A DNA stretch of 64,000 nucleotides from Rhizobium viscosum (GCF_014873945.1 NZ_JADBEC010000001.1:2647501-2711500), one strand, 5' to 3'. Positions 38,216 to 48,161 are shown, counted from the first letter of the stretch. Translations and numbers: made by a program. Notes: generated from the letters alone by a model not told the origin.

Positions 38216-38833
38216 ATGCATGCACTCATCGTTTTCACTCATCCCGATTCCGGTTCTCTCAGTCACGCCGTTGCCGCGGGGATTGCCGAAGGCATAGCGA
38301 CACTCGATGCCGGTAACTCTTTCGAAATCGCAGACCTGACGGAAGAGGCTTTCGATCCGAGATTCAACGAAGCCGATATTGCGGCGCATCGCCGGAAAGC
38401 CGATGCGCCTGCCGATGTCGTCGCCGAGCAGGCGAGGATCGACCGCGCCGACGCGCTCATCCTGGTCTATCCTGTCTATTGGTGGTCCATGCCGGCCTTG
38501 ATGAAGGGCTGGATCGATCGTGTCTTTGCCAATGGCTGGGCCTATGACGACATGCCCGGCAGCAAGGTTGTGAAGAAGCTCCATCATCTGCGAGTGCATC
38601 TCGTCGGAATCGGCGGCGCGGATGCCGGCACCTATGAACGGCACGGTTATTTCAACGCTATGAGAACGCAAATAGACCATGGCATTTTCGACTATTGTGG
38701 TGCTCCTGTAGCGACGTCAGAACTGCTTCTCGACTCGGATGCAGGAAATGGCGCCGCGCATATTGAGATGGCGCGCCGCATTGGCAGCGATATCTTCAAC
38801 GCTCGCGATCGCGCCGCCAGCGGCGCGGCGTAA
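38216..38833 (+). CDS. NAD(P)H-dependent flavodoxin-fold oxidoreductase
   Basis: This 205-residue protein of the NQO1/MdaB/KefF-like flavodoxin-fold group should reduce quinones or similar electrophiles with NAD(P)H and FMN/FAD. Markers are the N-terminal [18 protein letters not shown] (phosphate-binding loop) and [30 protein letters not shown]. The start has a strong CAGGAGG. It is divergent from its probable TetR repressor. Physiologically it may act in quinone detoxification, inferred from family and context. Confidence 0.86.
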   Translation: MHALIVFTHPDSGSLSHAVAAGIAEGIATLDAGNSFEIADLTEEAFDPRFNEADIAAHRRKADAPADVVAEQARIDRADALILVYPVYWWSMPALMKGWIDRVFANGWAYDDMPGSKVVKKLHHLRVHLVGIGGADAGTYERHGYFNAMRTQIDHGIFDYCGAPVATSELLLDSDAGNGAAHIEMARRIGSDIFNARDRAASGAA

Positions 38834-38880
38834 CCAGAGATGTGATCGCCGCTGCGGCAAAATAGCCTCCAGAAACGACA

Positions 38881-38955
38881 TGACCCGCTTGACTATGACG
38901 GGCTTCGCCCATAAACACGGCGGCGGGACACTCCTCCCCAACGAGGAGCCATCTA
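38881..38955 (+). ncRNA. Structured leader upstream of serC (serC-motif-like)
   Basis: The leader can form a GGGC/GCCC hairpin (38900-38910) and a perfect CTCCTC/GAGGAG hairpin (38931-38948), the latter about 24 bases before the serC start. A conserved cis-acting serC RNA motif has been described in this position in Alphaproteobacteria. I match it by location and general shape rather than by covariance. Confidence 0.5.
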
Positions 38956-38972
38956 TCTGGAAGGGTAGCAAC

Positions 38973-40151
38973 ATGGCAAATACCGCAAAGCCGGACGTGC
39001 GTCCGCAAAACACTCATTTTTCTTCTGGCCCCTGCGCGAAACGTCCTGGTTGGACGCTCGAAGCTCTTTCCGATGCGGCCCTTGGCCGTTCGCACCGCGC
39101 GAAAGTCGGCAAGGCGAAGCTGAAGCAGGCGATCGATCTTACCCGCGAAATTCTGGAAGTGCCTGCGGATTATCGTATCGGCATCGTGCCGGCTTCCGAT
39201 ACCGGCGCTGTCGAGATGGCGCTCTGGTCGCTGCTCGGTGAGCGGGGCGTCGACATGGTTGCCTGGGAGAGCTTCGGCGCCGGCTGGGTTACCGATGTCG
39301 TCAACCAACTCAAGCTGAAGGACGTTCGCAAGATCGAAGCCGGTTACGGCGAACTCCCTGATCTTTCCACCGTCGATTTCGACCGTGACGTGGTCTTCAC
39401 CTGGAACGGCACGACTTCTGGCGTCCGCGTTCCGAATGCCGATTTCATCCCTGCCGACCGCAAGGGCCTGACGATCTGCGATGCGACCTCGGCCGCTTTC
39501 GCGCAGAACCTCGATTTCGCCAAGCTCGATGTCGTCACCTTCTCCTGGCAGAAGGTTCTCGGCGGCGAGGGTGCGCATGGCATCCTTATCCTGTCGCCGC
39601 GTGCCGTCGAACGGCTGGTCTCCTACCAGCCGGCATGGCCGCTGCCGAAGATCTTCCGCCTGACGTCTGGTGGCAAGCTCATCGAAGGCATCTTCCAGGG
39701 CGAGACGATCAATACGCCGTCTATGCTCTGCGTCGAGGACTATATCGATGCGCTTCTCTGGGCCAAGCAGCTTGGCGGCCTCAAGGCCCTGATCGGCCGC
39801 GCCGACGCCAATGCCAAGGCTATCGCCGATTTCGTTGCCGCAAACGACTGGATCGCCAACCTGGCCGTCAAGCCGGAGATCGAATCCAATACGTCAATCT
39901 GCCTGAAGATCGTCGACAAGGATGTGGCTGCTCTGGATGCCGATGGCCAGGCGAATTTCGCCAAGGGTCTCGTCGCCCTCCTCGAAAAGGAAGGCGTCGC
40001 TTATGATATCGGCGCTTACCGCGATGCTCCGTCCGGCCTGCGCATCTGGGCTGGTGCCACGATCGAGACTGCCGACATGCAGAAGCTGATGCCTTGGCTT
40101 TCCTGGGCCTTTGCAACGCAGAAGGCTGCGCTTTCCCAGGCCGCTGCCTGA
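38973..40151 (+). CDS. serC: Phosphoserine aminotransferase SerC
   Basis: SerC makes 3-phosphoserine from 3-phosphohydroxypyruvate and glutamate in serine biosynthesis. The 392-residue PLP enzyme has the Schiff-base lysine in SWQKVLGG (Lys194), the upstream ICDATSAAF aspartate, and the N-terminal [14 protein letters not shown] typical of the alphaproteobacterial type. I place the start at ATG 38973 (MANTAKPDV); the frame is open upstream through the structured leader, but those residues are not family-like. serA follows after 84 bases. Confidence 0.94.
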   Translation: MANTAKPDVRPQNTHFSSGPCAKRPGWTLEALSDAALGRSHRAKVGKAKLKQAIDLTREILEVPADYRIGIVPASDTGAVEMALWSLLGERGVDMVAWESFGAGWVTDVVNQLKLKDVRKIEAGYGELPDLSTVDFDRDVVFTWNGTTSGVRVPNADFIPADRKGLTICDATSAAFAQNLDFAKLDVVTFSWQKVLGGEGAHGILILSPRAVERLVSYQPAWPLPKIFRLTSGGKLIEGIFQGETINTPSMLCVEDYIDALLWAKQLGGLKALIGRADANAKAIADFVAANDWIANLAVKPEIESNTSICLKIVDKDVAALDADGQANFAKGLVALLEKEGVAYDIGAYRDAPSGLRIWAGATIETADMQKLMPWLSWAFATQKAALSQAAA

Positions 40152-40164
40152 TGTGATCGCATCC

Positions 40165-40186
40165 GGCTCCGCCTGATGGCGGAGCC
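40165..40186 (+). other. Perfect hairpin between serC and serA
   Basis: GGCTCCGC and GCGGAGCC pair around a 6-base loop. There is no T run, so it is more likely an RNA processing or stability element, or partial attenuator, than a terminator. Confidence 0.5.
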
Positions 40187-40235
40187 TCGCATTCCCAATT
40201 CAAGTTTATCGCTGAACTCTTTGAAGGAGGCCCCA

Positions 40236-41831
40236 ATGGCACCTCGCGTTCTCGTATCCGACGAACTGTCGGAAACTGCCGTCCAGATCTTCCGTGATCG
40301 CGGCGTCGAAGTCGATTTCCAGCCGCAGCTCGGCAAGGACAAGGACAAGCTGTTCGAAGTCATCGGCAATTATGATGGCCTTGCCATCCGTTCTGCCACC
40401 AAGGTGACGGAGAAGATCATCGAAGCCGCCAAGAACCTCAAGGTCGTCGGCCGCGCCGGTATCGGCGTCGACAATGTCGATATCCCGGCTGCATCGCGTC
40501 GCGGTATCATCGTCATGAACACGCCGTTCGGCAACTCGATCACGACGGCCGAACACGCGATTGCCCTGATGTTTGCGGTTGCCCGCCAGCTTCCGGCTGC
40601 CGATACGTCCACGCAGGCCGGCAAGTGGGAAAAGTCGAAATTCATGGGTGTTGAGATCACCGGCAAGATACTCGGCGTCATCGGCGCCGGCAATATCGGC
40701 TCCATCGTCTGCGCCCGCGCCATCGGTCTGAAGATGCACGTCGTTGCCTATGACCCGTTCCTCTCCAAGGAGCGCGCCGAGGAAATGGGCGTCACCAAGG
40801 TCGAGCTCGACGAGCTGCTCGCCCAGGCCGATTTCATCACGCTGCACGTGCCGATGACGGACAAAACGCGCGGTATCCTGAACAGGGAAGCGCTTGCCAA
40901 GACCAAGCCCGGCGTTCGCATCATCAACTGTGCCCGCGGCGGTCTCGTCGACGAGGCAGCGCTTGCCGATGCCATCAAGTCCGGCCATGTCGCCGGCGCC
41001 GCCTTTGACGTCTTCGAAGTCGAGCCTGCCAAGGAAAGCCCGCTCTTCGGCCTGCCGAACGTCGTCTGCACGCCGCATCTCGGCGCCTCGACCACCGAAG
41101 CGCAAGAAAACGTCGCTTTGCAGGTTGCCGAGCAGATGGCCGATTACCTCGTCAAGGGTGCGGTTTCGAACGCCATCAACATGCCCTCGATCACCGCGGA
41201 AGAAGCACCGATCCTGAAGCCGTTTATCAAGCTCGCCGATGTTCTCGGCGCCTTCGTGGGCCAGGTCACGGAAGAGCCGATCAAGGAAATCGAGATCCTT
41301 TACGATGGCGTCACGGCCAACATGAACACCCGCGCGCTGACCTCTGCGGTCCTCGCCGGCCTGATCCGCTCGCAGGTGGCCGACGTCAACATGGTTTCGG
41401 CGCCCGTCATGATCAAGGAAAAGGGCATCATCCTCTCCGAGGTCAAGCGTGATAAGTCGGGTGTTTTCGATGGCTATATCAAGCTGACGGTGACGACGGA
41501 ATCCATGACGCGTTCGATCGCCGGCACGGTCTTCTCTGACGGCAAGCCGCGCTTCATCCAGATCAAGGGCATCAACCTCGACGCCGATGTCGGAAGCCAC
41601 ATGATCTATATCACCAATACCGACGTTCCCGGCATGATCGGCTTCATCGGTACGACGCTTGGTGCTGCCGGCGTCAACATCGCCAATTTCCAGCTCGGCC
41701 GTGACAAGCAGGGGGGCGACGCCATTGCGCTGCTCTACGTTGACGGCACGGTTGACGACGTCGTGCTAGGCCAGTTGACCGCCAATTCGGCGATCCGCCA
41801 GGCAAAGCTGCTGGCCTTCAACGTCGACTGA
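40236..41831 (+). CDS. serA: D-3-phosphoglycerate dehydrogenase SerA
   Basis: SerA oxidises 3-phosphoglycerate in the first committed step of serine synthesis. The 531-residue protein is the long form: an NAD-binding D-2-hydroxyacid dehydrogenase core (GVIGAGNIGSIV, INCARGGLVDEAAL, CTPHLGASTTEA), an intervening ASB domain and a C-terminal ACT domain (MIYITNTDVPGMIGFIG) that may bind serine for feedback. ATG 40236 is preceded by AAGGAGG. It ends at a clear terminator. Confidence 0.96.
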   Translation: MAPRVLVSDELSETAVQIFRDRGVEVDFQPQLGKDKDKLFEVIGNYDGLAIRSATKVTEKIIEAAKNLKVVGRAGIGVDNVDIPAASRRGIIVMNTPFGNSITTAEHAIALMFAVARQLPAADTSTQAGKWEKSKFMGVEITGKILGVIGAGNIGSIVCARAIGLKMHVVAYDPFLSKERAEEMGVTKVELDELLAQADFITLHVPMTDKTRGILNREALAKTKPGVRIINCARGGLVDEAALADAIKSGHVAGAAFDVFEVEPAKESPLFGLPNVVCTPHLGASTTEAQENVALQVAEQMADYLVKGAVSNAINMPSITAEEAPILKPFIKLADVLGAFVGQVTEEPIKEIEILYDGVTANMNTRALTSAVLAGLIRSQVADVNMVSAPVMIKEKGIILSEVKRDKSGVFDGYIKLTVTTESMTRSIAGTVFSDGKPRFIQIKGINLDADVGSHMIYITNTDVPGMIGFIGTTLGAAGVNIANFQLGRDKQGGDAIALLYVDGTVDDVVLGQLTANSAIRQAKLLAFNVD

Positions 41832-41855
41832 GTTTTCCTCCCAAGGAAAGACGTG

Positions 41856-41888
41856 AAAAAACCAGCTCGGTCTCCGTGCCGGTTTTTT
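41856..41888 (+). terminator. Rho-independent terminator after serA
   Basis: Imperfect GC stem with A run before and six T after. Confidence 0.75.
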
Positions 41889-41922
41889 ACATGGTCCATC
41901 GCATGTCATTAGTGACCTGCGA

Positions 41923-42138
41923 TCAGTGGCGGGTGGCGTTGGTGTCGTGATGCAAAAAAGTGTCTCTGCTCGCGTCGAAAACCCTGAAGAACTCGTCCCA
42001 GGAAATGTTCTCGACAGAACTTTCCTGCCTGCCGAAATCAACGCCGACGAGGCCGCTTTTCATCCGGGCGGGATGGCCGCCGCGGGCCTCGATCCATTCC
42101 CGGATTTTATCGTGATCTGTCATTGCGGATGTGCCCAT
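41923..42138 (-). CDS. Small conserved hypothetical protein
   Basis: This protein of about 71 residues contains TDHDKIREWIEARGGHPARMK, then GVDFGRQ and ENISWDEFFRVFDA. The pattern resembles small proteins seen in many bacteria and sometimes mis-annotated as glucan branching enzyme. ATG 42138 has GGAGG at suitable spacing; an alternative start is 42123. No domain of known function. It stands alone between serA and the PAS-GGDEF-EAL gene. Confidence 0.72.
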   Translation of the reverse strand: MGTSAMTDHDKIREWIEARGGHPARMKSGLVGVDFGRQESSVENISWDEFFRVFDASRDTFLHHDTNATRH

Positions 42139-42400
42139 CATCGCCTCCATCCAGATGGGTTGTATTTTCAACCGGAAATAACTCTTTGGAAATGATTTGG
42201 TTCCACCTCACAATCAGGCCTGCGGTCAAGCCCTCGACTTGACCAGCCACTGAAACACTCGACCAAGCCGTGAAATGGCCGGTTTAAGAAACTTTCACTG
42301 CTTATTTTACAGGCGTGCGCTCAAAGTTTGAGCCTCTTATGATTGTGATTTTATTTAGCTTTCTCGGCTATACCACTTTCAATATTGGTTCCAATTTTGC

Positions 42401-44494
42401 GTGAATTTCTCAATGGCCTCGTTTCAGACGATATCCGGGCAATCCGAAGCTCTTGTTGATGATTTCCGTTCGCTGTTTACCACGCATCCCTCTCCTATGT
42501 GGGTCTACGATCCGGATACGCTGCGCTTCCTGATCGTCAATGATGCGGCGCTCATGCTCTATGGTTACAGCGCGGAGGACTACGAAGGCATGACCGTGCT
42601 CGATATCCGTCCGGCTGCCGAACGGGAGCGGATGCTTAGCGCCGTTCATGAGCGCACTGACATGGAGAAGGCTGAGCGCTGGACGCATCTGAAGGCCAAT
42701 GGCGAGGCCATCGAAGTTCTGACCTACGGCCGGGAAGTGCGCTTCGAAGGAAGGGCTGCGATCCTGGCGATCGTGCAGGACCGTACCGAGGTGAATGCCG
42801 CACAGCGCCAGATCACCGATACACGTTCGCTGCTGGACAGCATCGTCGACAACCTGCCAGTCGGCGTCTTCGTGAAGGATATGGAGGAGGATGGCCGCTA
42901 CATCCTGCTGAACGAGGCGTGCGGCGAGATCATGGGCTTTCATACCGGCGACGTGGTTGGAAAGACGGACCGGGACTTCTTCCCCTCCGAGCAAACTGTT
43001 ATCTTTCGCGAACAGGATCACGAGGCGTTCGTCGCCGGTGCGACGATCAGCTTCGAGGAGACAATGGAGCGGGCCGACGGCGGCAAGCGAATCCTTCGCA
43101 CCGTCAAGCGTGCCTTGCCGGTGCCTGAAGGGAAGGAGCCGCGCTATCTGCTGGGCATCTCTCACGACGTGACGGAAGAGCGCGCAGTGGAGGCGAGGCT
43201 TGCGCATCTTGCCATGCATGACTCGCTGACGCGCCTGCCGAACCGTGCGGCCTTCTCCAAACATATCCGCAAGCAGGCCATTACCGCTTCTATCGAAAAG
43301 CCGGTGGCGCTGCTCTACATCGACGTCGACCATTTCAAGACAATCAACGACAGCAAAGGTCACGCCGCAGGCGATGCGCTTCTCTGCCAGGTAGCGGAAC
43401 GCCTGCTGGCGCTTGCCGATGGGGATGACCTCGTGGCGCGTCTTGGCGGTGATGAATTCGCGGTCGTGCTGCAGCTTGTCGAGCCCGACCGGGCAGAGCG
43501 TTTTGCCGATCTGCTGCTCAGGTCGCTTGCCAGGGCTTTTGACCTCGACGGCACGCGGGAGCATGTCACCTGCAGCATCGGCATTGCGCTGGCTCCTGTC
43601 GATGCTGCCGAAGCTGATGTGCTGATGCGCCATGCCGATCTTGCGCTCTATGCCGCTAAGGAAAGCGGTCGCTCGACCTATCGTTTCTATGAGCCCGCGA
43701 TGCGGCTCGAGGCCGAGCGTCGTCATCATCTGACCGGTGAACTGCGTGATGCGCTGGAACACGGGCAGTTCGAGCTTTACTACCAGCCCATCGTCCAGCT
43801 CGAGGATGATGGCATCGGCGGTTTCGAGGCGCTGATCCGCTGGCGGCATCCGGTGCGCGGTCTTGTGCCGCCGATGGAGTTCATCCCGTTGGCGGAGGAG
43901 ACGGGACTGATCATTCCGATCGGTGACTGGGTGCTGCGGGAAGCCTGCCGTGCGGCCGCTTCCTGGCCGGGCCATCTGAAGATCGCGGTCAATCTGTCCG
44001 TCAGCCAGTTCCGCCATGCAAGCCTGCTTGCCAGCGTCGTCGCGGCACTCGATGAGACGGGTCTGCGCCCCGAACGGCTGGAAATCGAGATCACCGAATC
44101 CGTCTTCCTGGCCGATGTGGTGCAGAGCCTGCCGCTGCTTCGGGCGCTGAAGGAACTCGGCGTTCGCATTGCCATCGACGATTTTGGCACGGGCTATTCT
44201 TCGCTCAGCTATCTGCGTGCCTTCACTTTCGACAAGATCAAGCTCGACCGCAGTTTCGTGTCCGACATCGAGACGGATCCCGGCAATCTGGCGATCATAC
44301 GTGCCGTGGCCGGCATCGGTTCCGGCTTCAATGCGGTTACACTCGCCGAAGGCATCGAAACCGAGGAGCAGTTGCAGAAGCTGCGGGCCGAAGGGTTCAG
44401 CGAGGTGCAGGGCTATCTTCTCGGCAGACCCATGCCGCAGCATGAGGCCGAAGCACTGATCTACGGACGCCAGCTCAAGCAGGCGTCAGGCTGA
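42401..44494 (+). CDS. PAS-PAS-GGDEF-EAL cyclic-di-GMP protein
   Basis: This 697-residue cytoplasmic signalling protein has two PAS domains (about 22-130 and 140-265), a GGDEF domain with intact LGGDEF motif (about 270-425), and an EAL domain with FEALIRW and IDDFGTGYSS (about 435-690). Both catalytic motifs are intact, so it could make or break cyclic-di-GMP depending on the PAS signal. The start is GTG 42401 or ATG 42413; neither has a clear ribosome-binding site. The 3' end overlaps the convergent LysR gene by 9 bases. Confidence 0.92.
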   Translation: MNFSMASFQTISGQSEALVDDFRSLFTTHPSPMWVYDPDTLRFLIVNDAALMLYGYSAEDYEGMTVLDIRPAAERERMLSAVHERTDMEKAERWTHLKANGEAIEVLTYGREVRFEGRAAILAIVQDRTEVNAAQRQITDTRSLLDSIVDNLPVGVFVKDMEEDGRYILLNEACGEIMGFHTGDVVGKTDRDFFPSEQTVIFREQDHEAFVAGATISFEETMERADGGKRILRTVKRALPVPEGKEPRYLLGISHDVTEERAVEARLAHLAMHDSLTRLPNRAAFSKHIRKQAITASIEKPVALLYIDVDHFKTINDSKGHAAGDALLCQVAERLLALADGDDLVARLGGDEFAVVLQLVEPDRAERFADLLLRSLARAFDLDGTREHVTCSIGIALAPVDAAEADVLMRHADLALYAAKESGRSTYRFYEPAMRLEAERRHHLTGELRDALEHGQFELYYQPIVQLEDDGIGGFEALIRWRHPVRGLVPPMEFIPLAEETGLIIPIGDWVLREACRAAASWPGHLKIAVNLSVSQFRHASLLASVVAALDETGLRPERLEIEITESVFLADVVQSLPLLRALKELGVRIAIDDFGTGYSSLSYLRAFTFDKIKLDRSFVSDIETDPGNLAIIRAVAGIGSGFNAVTLAEGIETEEQLQKLRAEGFSEVQGYLLGRPMPQHEAEALIYGRQLKQASG

Positions 44495-45364
44495 GATCAT
44501 CGCATCGAAAGCATCGGCCGCCTTGCTGCGATAGCGCTCCTCATGGCGCAGCAGGAAAAAGGGACGCGGCAGGGGTGGCACATTCACCTCGGTGAGAAGA
44601 CCGTTGCGCAACTTCATAGAAACAACGCTCCGTGACATCAGTGTCGCGCCGATGCCAGCTTCGACGACGCCGACGAGCGGCTCGTTCTCCGGCAGCACCA
44701 TCGCCACATCAAGCGCATCGATATCGAGGCCGGCCCTTCGCAGAAGGCTTTCGAAGGCGAGGCGGGTGCCGGACCCCTGCTCGCGCAGGACCCATTGCGT
44801 CTGAGGAAAATCGCTCGGGCCGCGTGATTTGCCGTCCGCCCATGGGTGATTGGAGGCAACGACAACGATCATCTCGTCCAGGGCGACCTGCCTTGCCGAA
44901 ACGCCGCGCCTGTCGCTCGGCCACTCGATAAGGCCCACTTCCACCTCGCCACTGGCAACGGCGTCAGACACTTCAGCTGTGTTGCCGATGCGGATTTCCA
45001 ATTCGATGCCCGGATAATTTCGGCGGAACGTGGCAAGCCGCGGCGACAGCCAATAGCCGCCGATTGTCTGGCTCGCCATGATCGTGAGCTCTCCATGCAT
45101 GAGGCCGGAGAGGTCCATGAGAGCGGCTTCCGCCGCCTTTGCGCTGGCAAGCACGGCCTGTGCTTCCTTCAGGAACAGCTGGCCGGTCCGGTTCAGCACG
45201 ATCGAACGGCCGACACGGTCGAAGAGGGTGACGCCGTGTCGTGTCTCCAATGCGGTGATTGCGGCGCTGACGGCCGACTGGGTCATGTTCAGGTGCGCTG
45301 CCGCCTTCGTGATGTGCTGACGCGCTGCCACCTCTACGAATATTCTGAGCTGCTCCAGTGTCAT
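44486..45364 (-). CDS. LysR family transcriptional regulator (next to TDT transporter)
   Basis: This 292-residue LysR regulator has the N-terminal winged helix (LEQLRIFVEVAARQHITKAAAHLNMTQSAVSAAI split across helices 1-3) and a periplasmic-binding-like effector domain. It is divergent from the TDT transporter gene with about 107 bases between starts, where ATAATTCGATTTTATCG-like dyads occur. It probably controls that transporter. The YeiE/CysB-like effector domain might sense a small anion, but the ligand is unknown. Confidence 0.88.
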   Translation of the reverse strand: MTLEQLRIFVEVAARQHITKAAAHLNMTQSAVSAAITALETRHGVTLFDRVGRSIVLNRTGQLFLKEAQAVLASAKAAEAALMDLSGLMHGELTIMASQTIGGYWLSPRLATFRRNYPGIELEIRIGNTAEVSDAVASGEVEVGLIEWPSDRRGVSARQVALDEMIVVVASNHPWADGKSRGPSDFPQTQWVLREQGSGTRLAFESLLRRAGLDIDALDVAMVLPENEPLVGVVEAGIGATLMSRSVVSMKLRNGLLTEVNVPPLPRPFFLLRHEERYRSKAADAFDAMISA

Positions 45365-45471
45365 GCCGCCTCCATTGATAATTCGATTTTATCGAACGGA
45401 ATGATAAAGATAAATCGTTGGAAGCGATTATTTTGTGCCGTTATGAAAGCGGTCAACGAAAGGAATTCGCC

Positions 45472-46596
45472 ATGACCGTCTTGCACCTATCTCCTCCTGT
45501 CCCGATTGTTCGCTCGAGGACGCATGTCTTGCGCCACTTCACGCCGAACTGGTTTGCGACGACAATGGGGACCGGCATCCTTGCCGTCTGCTTCGGTCAG
45601 TTTCCGGATTTGCCGGCAGTCCACGCGTCAGGCGAGATGCTGTGGCTCGCGAATATTGGCCTGTTTGCCGTGCTGACCTGCATCTATGCCGGAAAGTGGC
45701 TTCTGTATCCCGGCGCTGCATTGAGGGCATTCGACCATCCAGTCGTTTCGATGTTCTTCGGCTGCATTCCGATGGGCCTCGCAACCATCGTGAATGGTTT
45801 CCTGATCTTCGGACCGGGCCTTTTTGGCGAAATAAGCATCTCTATCGCGGCGGAGCTGTGGTGGGTGGACGCAGCGCTGGCGGTTCTGGCGGGACTTGCC
45901 ATTCCACTGGTCATGTTCACGCGGCAGCAGCATGTAATCGAGCATATGAGCGCCGTCTGGCTATTGCCGATCGTTGCCTCTGAGGTCGCAGCTGCAAGCG
46001 GCGGATTATTGGTGCCGCATCTCGCCGAAGGCGCGCAGCTTCCGGTGCTTTTTGCGAGTTTCGCGCTCTGGTCCTGCTCGGTGCCGCTGGCGCTCGGCGT
46101 CCTCGTTATCCTCTTCCTGCGCCTTGCCCTGCACAAGCTGCCGCACGCCAGCATGGCAGCGACGAGCTTTCTTGCCCTCGGTCCTGTAGGTACCGGCGCA
46201 CTCGGCCTTGCTCTGTTTTCCATCAATGGCGGGCAAGCTCTTGCAGCCGGCGGCCTTGGCGCGCTGGTTCCGGCGATTTCAGGTGCGGCTTTGCTTGGTG
46301 CTGTCCTGCTTTGGGGCTATGGCCTCTGGTGGCTTGGTCTGGCGGTTGCCATCACCATCAACCACCTGCGGCAGGGCTTGCCCTTCAATCTCGGCTGGTG
46401 GGGTTACACCTTCCCGATCGGCGTCTATGCTGTCGCGACGCTGCGGCTTTCGAGTATCTTTCCGCTGCCGGCACTGGCAGGGTTCGGAGAGGTTCTGGTC
46501 GCAGTCCTTGCCGCGATTTGGGTCGTCGTCGCCGTCCGCACGAGCTGCGGCGCCTATAATGGTTCGCTCTTCGCCGATCCGAGCCTGGAGAGTTGA
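45472..46596 (+). CDS. TDT-family (TehA/SLAC1-like) transporter
   Basis: This 374-residue membrane protein has about ten helices. It belongs to the tellurite-resistance/dicarboxylate transporter family, whose members move C4-dicarboxylates, sulfite or chloride. The family start HFTPNWFATTMGTGILAV and the ending WWGYTFPIGVYAVATLRL are clear. ATG 45472 is preceded by GAAAGGA; the 18 residues upstream are not family-like. It is divergent from the LysR gene and 95 bases before a tiny secreted-peptide gene. Confidence 0.88.
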   Translation: MTVLHLSPPVPIVRSRTHVLRHFTPNWFATTMGTGILAVCFGQFPDLPAVHASGEMLWLANIGLFAVLTCIYAGKWLLYPGAALRAFDHPVVSMFFGCIPMGLATIVNGFLIFGPGLFGEISISIAAELWWVDAALAVLAGLAIPLVMFTRQQHVIEHMSAVWLLPIVASEVAAASGGLLVPHLAEGAQLPVLFASFALWSCSVPLALGVLVILFLRLALHKLPHASMAATSFLALGPVGTGALGLALFSINGGQALAAGGLGALVPAISGAALLGAVLLWGYGLWWLGLAVAITINHLRQGLPFNLGWWGYTFPIGVYAVATLRLSSIFPLPALAGFGEVLVAVLAAIWVVVAVRTSCGAYNGSLFADPSLES

Positions 46597-46642
46597 TCGC
46601 CTGGCGCCTACACAACTGCCTCAATCATTCGTTATTTGGAGA

Positions 46643-46661
46643 ATGCAAGTCAGCATTGCAT
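46643..46661. promoter_or_regulatory. Inverted repeat ATGCAA-N7-TTGCAT
   Basis: Perfect 6-base arms separated by 7 bases lie about 31 bases before the 33-residue peptide gene. This could be an operator or a small leader hairpin. Confidence 0.35.
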
Positions 46662-46691
46662 ACTCTGGGCGGGCTGAAAAAGGAGGAGCAC

Positions 46692-46793
46692 ATGAAACGC
46701 TATACCCTGTCGATGATCGGTCTGGCGCTCGTGACTGCCATCATCGCCAATCCGAGCATCGCACTTGCCTGCAACAAGCTGATCGGCGCCTGA
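46692..46793 (+). CDS. 33-residue secreted/membrane peptide
   Basis: This very short gene encodes a signal-peptide-like protein, MKRYTLSMIGLALVTAIIAN through SIALACNKLIGA. If cleaved after ALA, the mature product would be only seven residues starting with Cys (CNKLIGA). The ALAC sequence is a poor lipobox. A strong ribosome-binding site (AAAAAGGAGGAGC) precedes the ATG, and a perfect terminator follows within 25 bases. Expression signals on both sides make it likely real; the function is unknown. Confidence 0.65.
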   Translation: MKRYTLSMIGLALVTAIIANPSIALACNKLIGA

Positions 46794-46816
46794 GCCGATA
46801 TCGCCCATCCTTTTCC

Positions 46817-46847
46817 TAAAGGCGCAGCTCCGGCTGCGCCTTTTTTG
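46817..46847 (+). terminator. Rho-independent terminator after short peptide gene
   Basis: AAAGGCGCAG and CTGCGCCTTT form a perfect 10-base stem with a 6-base loop and T run. Confidence 0.92.
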
Positions 46848-46946
46848 ATGGCTGTCTCCTTCCTGTGCTGCATCGCAAACCAGGGCATGCGGCTGATCAT
46901 GATGCGCAGCCCGCCCGCGCAGACAAGGCGCGGGCGCGGAACAGGC

Positions 46947-47903
46947 CTATCGCGTCGGGGCTTCTATGTCGCCTTCCACCGGTGTCGTGGCGATCTGCGA
47001 TTGTGCGTCGCCGGAGGCAACCGCTGCGGGCAGGGGTACCTGGCGCTTGCGTTCACGGATCAGCGTCAGTAGGCCTGAGCAGATGATGAGCACGATACCG
47101 AGAGCCATGGGCAGGTCGACGCTATCGTTGAAAAACAGATAGCCGAAGGCGATTGCCCAGATCATCTGGCTGTATTGCGGGGTCGCGATCAGCGTTGCCG
47201 GGGCAAGGCGTGCTGCCGTCATCAGCATCACGTTGCCGGCTGCCCCCAGCAGGCCGTAGCTTGCGAGAAAGAGCCATTGCTGCGGACTTGGCACCACCAC
47301 CTGTGAGAGCATGAGCAGGCCGCTGACGATGAGGGTGCCGAGCAGCGAGGCGCCATAAAGCGAAAGGCGCTTTTCGGCCGGGCCGAGCTTGCGGAGGATG
47401 ACGATGGCGATGGCCGCCGAGATTGCGCCGATGGTTGCCGCCAGATGGCCGACGGACAGTTCGCGGAAGCCGGGCCTGAGAACCACGAGCACGCCGAGGA
47501 AGCCGACGATGACGGCGGCCCAGCGCTGCCAGCGCACGTCTTCCTTCAGGAGGATCACCGAGAGAATGGTAACGAAGGAGGGCAGCAGGAAGAGCAGGCA
47601 GAAGGCTTCTGCCATCGGCAGCTTGGTGAAGGTGATGATGGAGGCGATTGCGCCGGTTGCGCCGGCGACGAAGCGCACCAGCCAGAGCGGCCGGTTCGTC
47701 GTCCTGAAAATGTCCAGCCATGAATCGCCTGGCCCCTTGATAAAGGGCAGGGCTGCTAAGCTGAGGATCGCACCCGTAAAGGCGACCTGGAGGGAAGGAA
47801 CCGTGCCATGCAGGGCCTTGATAGATGCATCACTGAAGGCAAAGACGGCATAGGCCGCAAATGCGACAAGGACGCCACGAAGCGTGGTGGAGGCGGCTGT
47901 CAT
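46947..47903 (-). CDS. DMT-superfamily (EamA) transporter
   Basis: This 318-residue inner-membrane protein has ten predicted helices in two EamA repeats, typical of the drug/metabolite transporter superfamily. Markers include AVFAFSDASIKALHG near the N-terminus and the second-repeat GLLGAAGNVMLMTAARLAPATLIATPQYSQMIWAI. The C-terminus is cytoplasmic and hydrophilic. It has no close operon partners. The substrate is unknown. Confidence 0.87.
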   Translation of the reverse strand: MTAASTTLRGVLVAFAAYAVFAFSDASIKALHGTVPSLQVAFTGAILSLAALPFIKGPGDSWLDIFRTTNRPLWLVRFVAGATGAIASIITFTKLPMAEAFCLLFLLPSFVTILSVILLKEDVRWQRWAAVIVGFLGVLVVLRPGFRELSVGHLAATIGAISAAIAIVILRKLGPAEKRLSLYGASLLGTLIVSGLLMLSQVVVPSPQQWLFLASYGLLGAAGNVMLMTAARLAPATLIATPQYSQMIWAIAFGYLFFNDSVDLPMALGIVLIICSGLLTLIRERKRQVPLPAAVASGDAQSQIATTPVEGDIEAPTR

Positions 47904-48161
47904 TTATCCGAATCTTTAAAAAGGTGGGTCAGTTCATCTACGGGATGAAATACGGCCTATCAAAGGTCGATTGCGAATAGCTGCAATGCGTGACCCGCGC
48001 ATGACGCTGCCGGAAAAGCCGGCCCTTGCGCGGAGACGCAATAGTTTCTATATCCGTCGCCCATGCAAGCTGGCGGCCGATCCCGCCGGAACACAGGAAA
48101 TCCGCCACATTCCGACGTGAGAAAGGGCGGATCGAAACAGCACAGAATTTGGCAGTACCCC

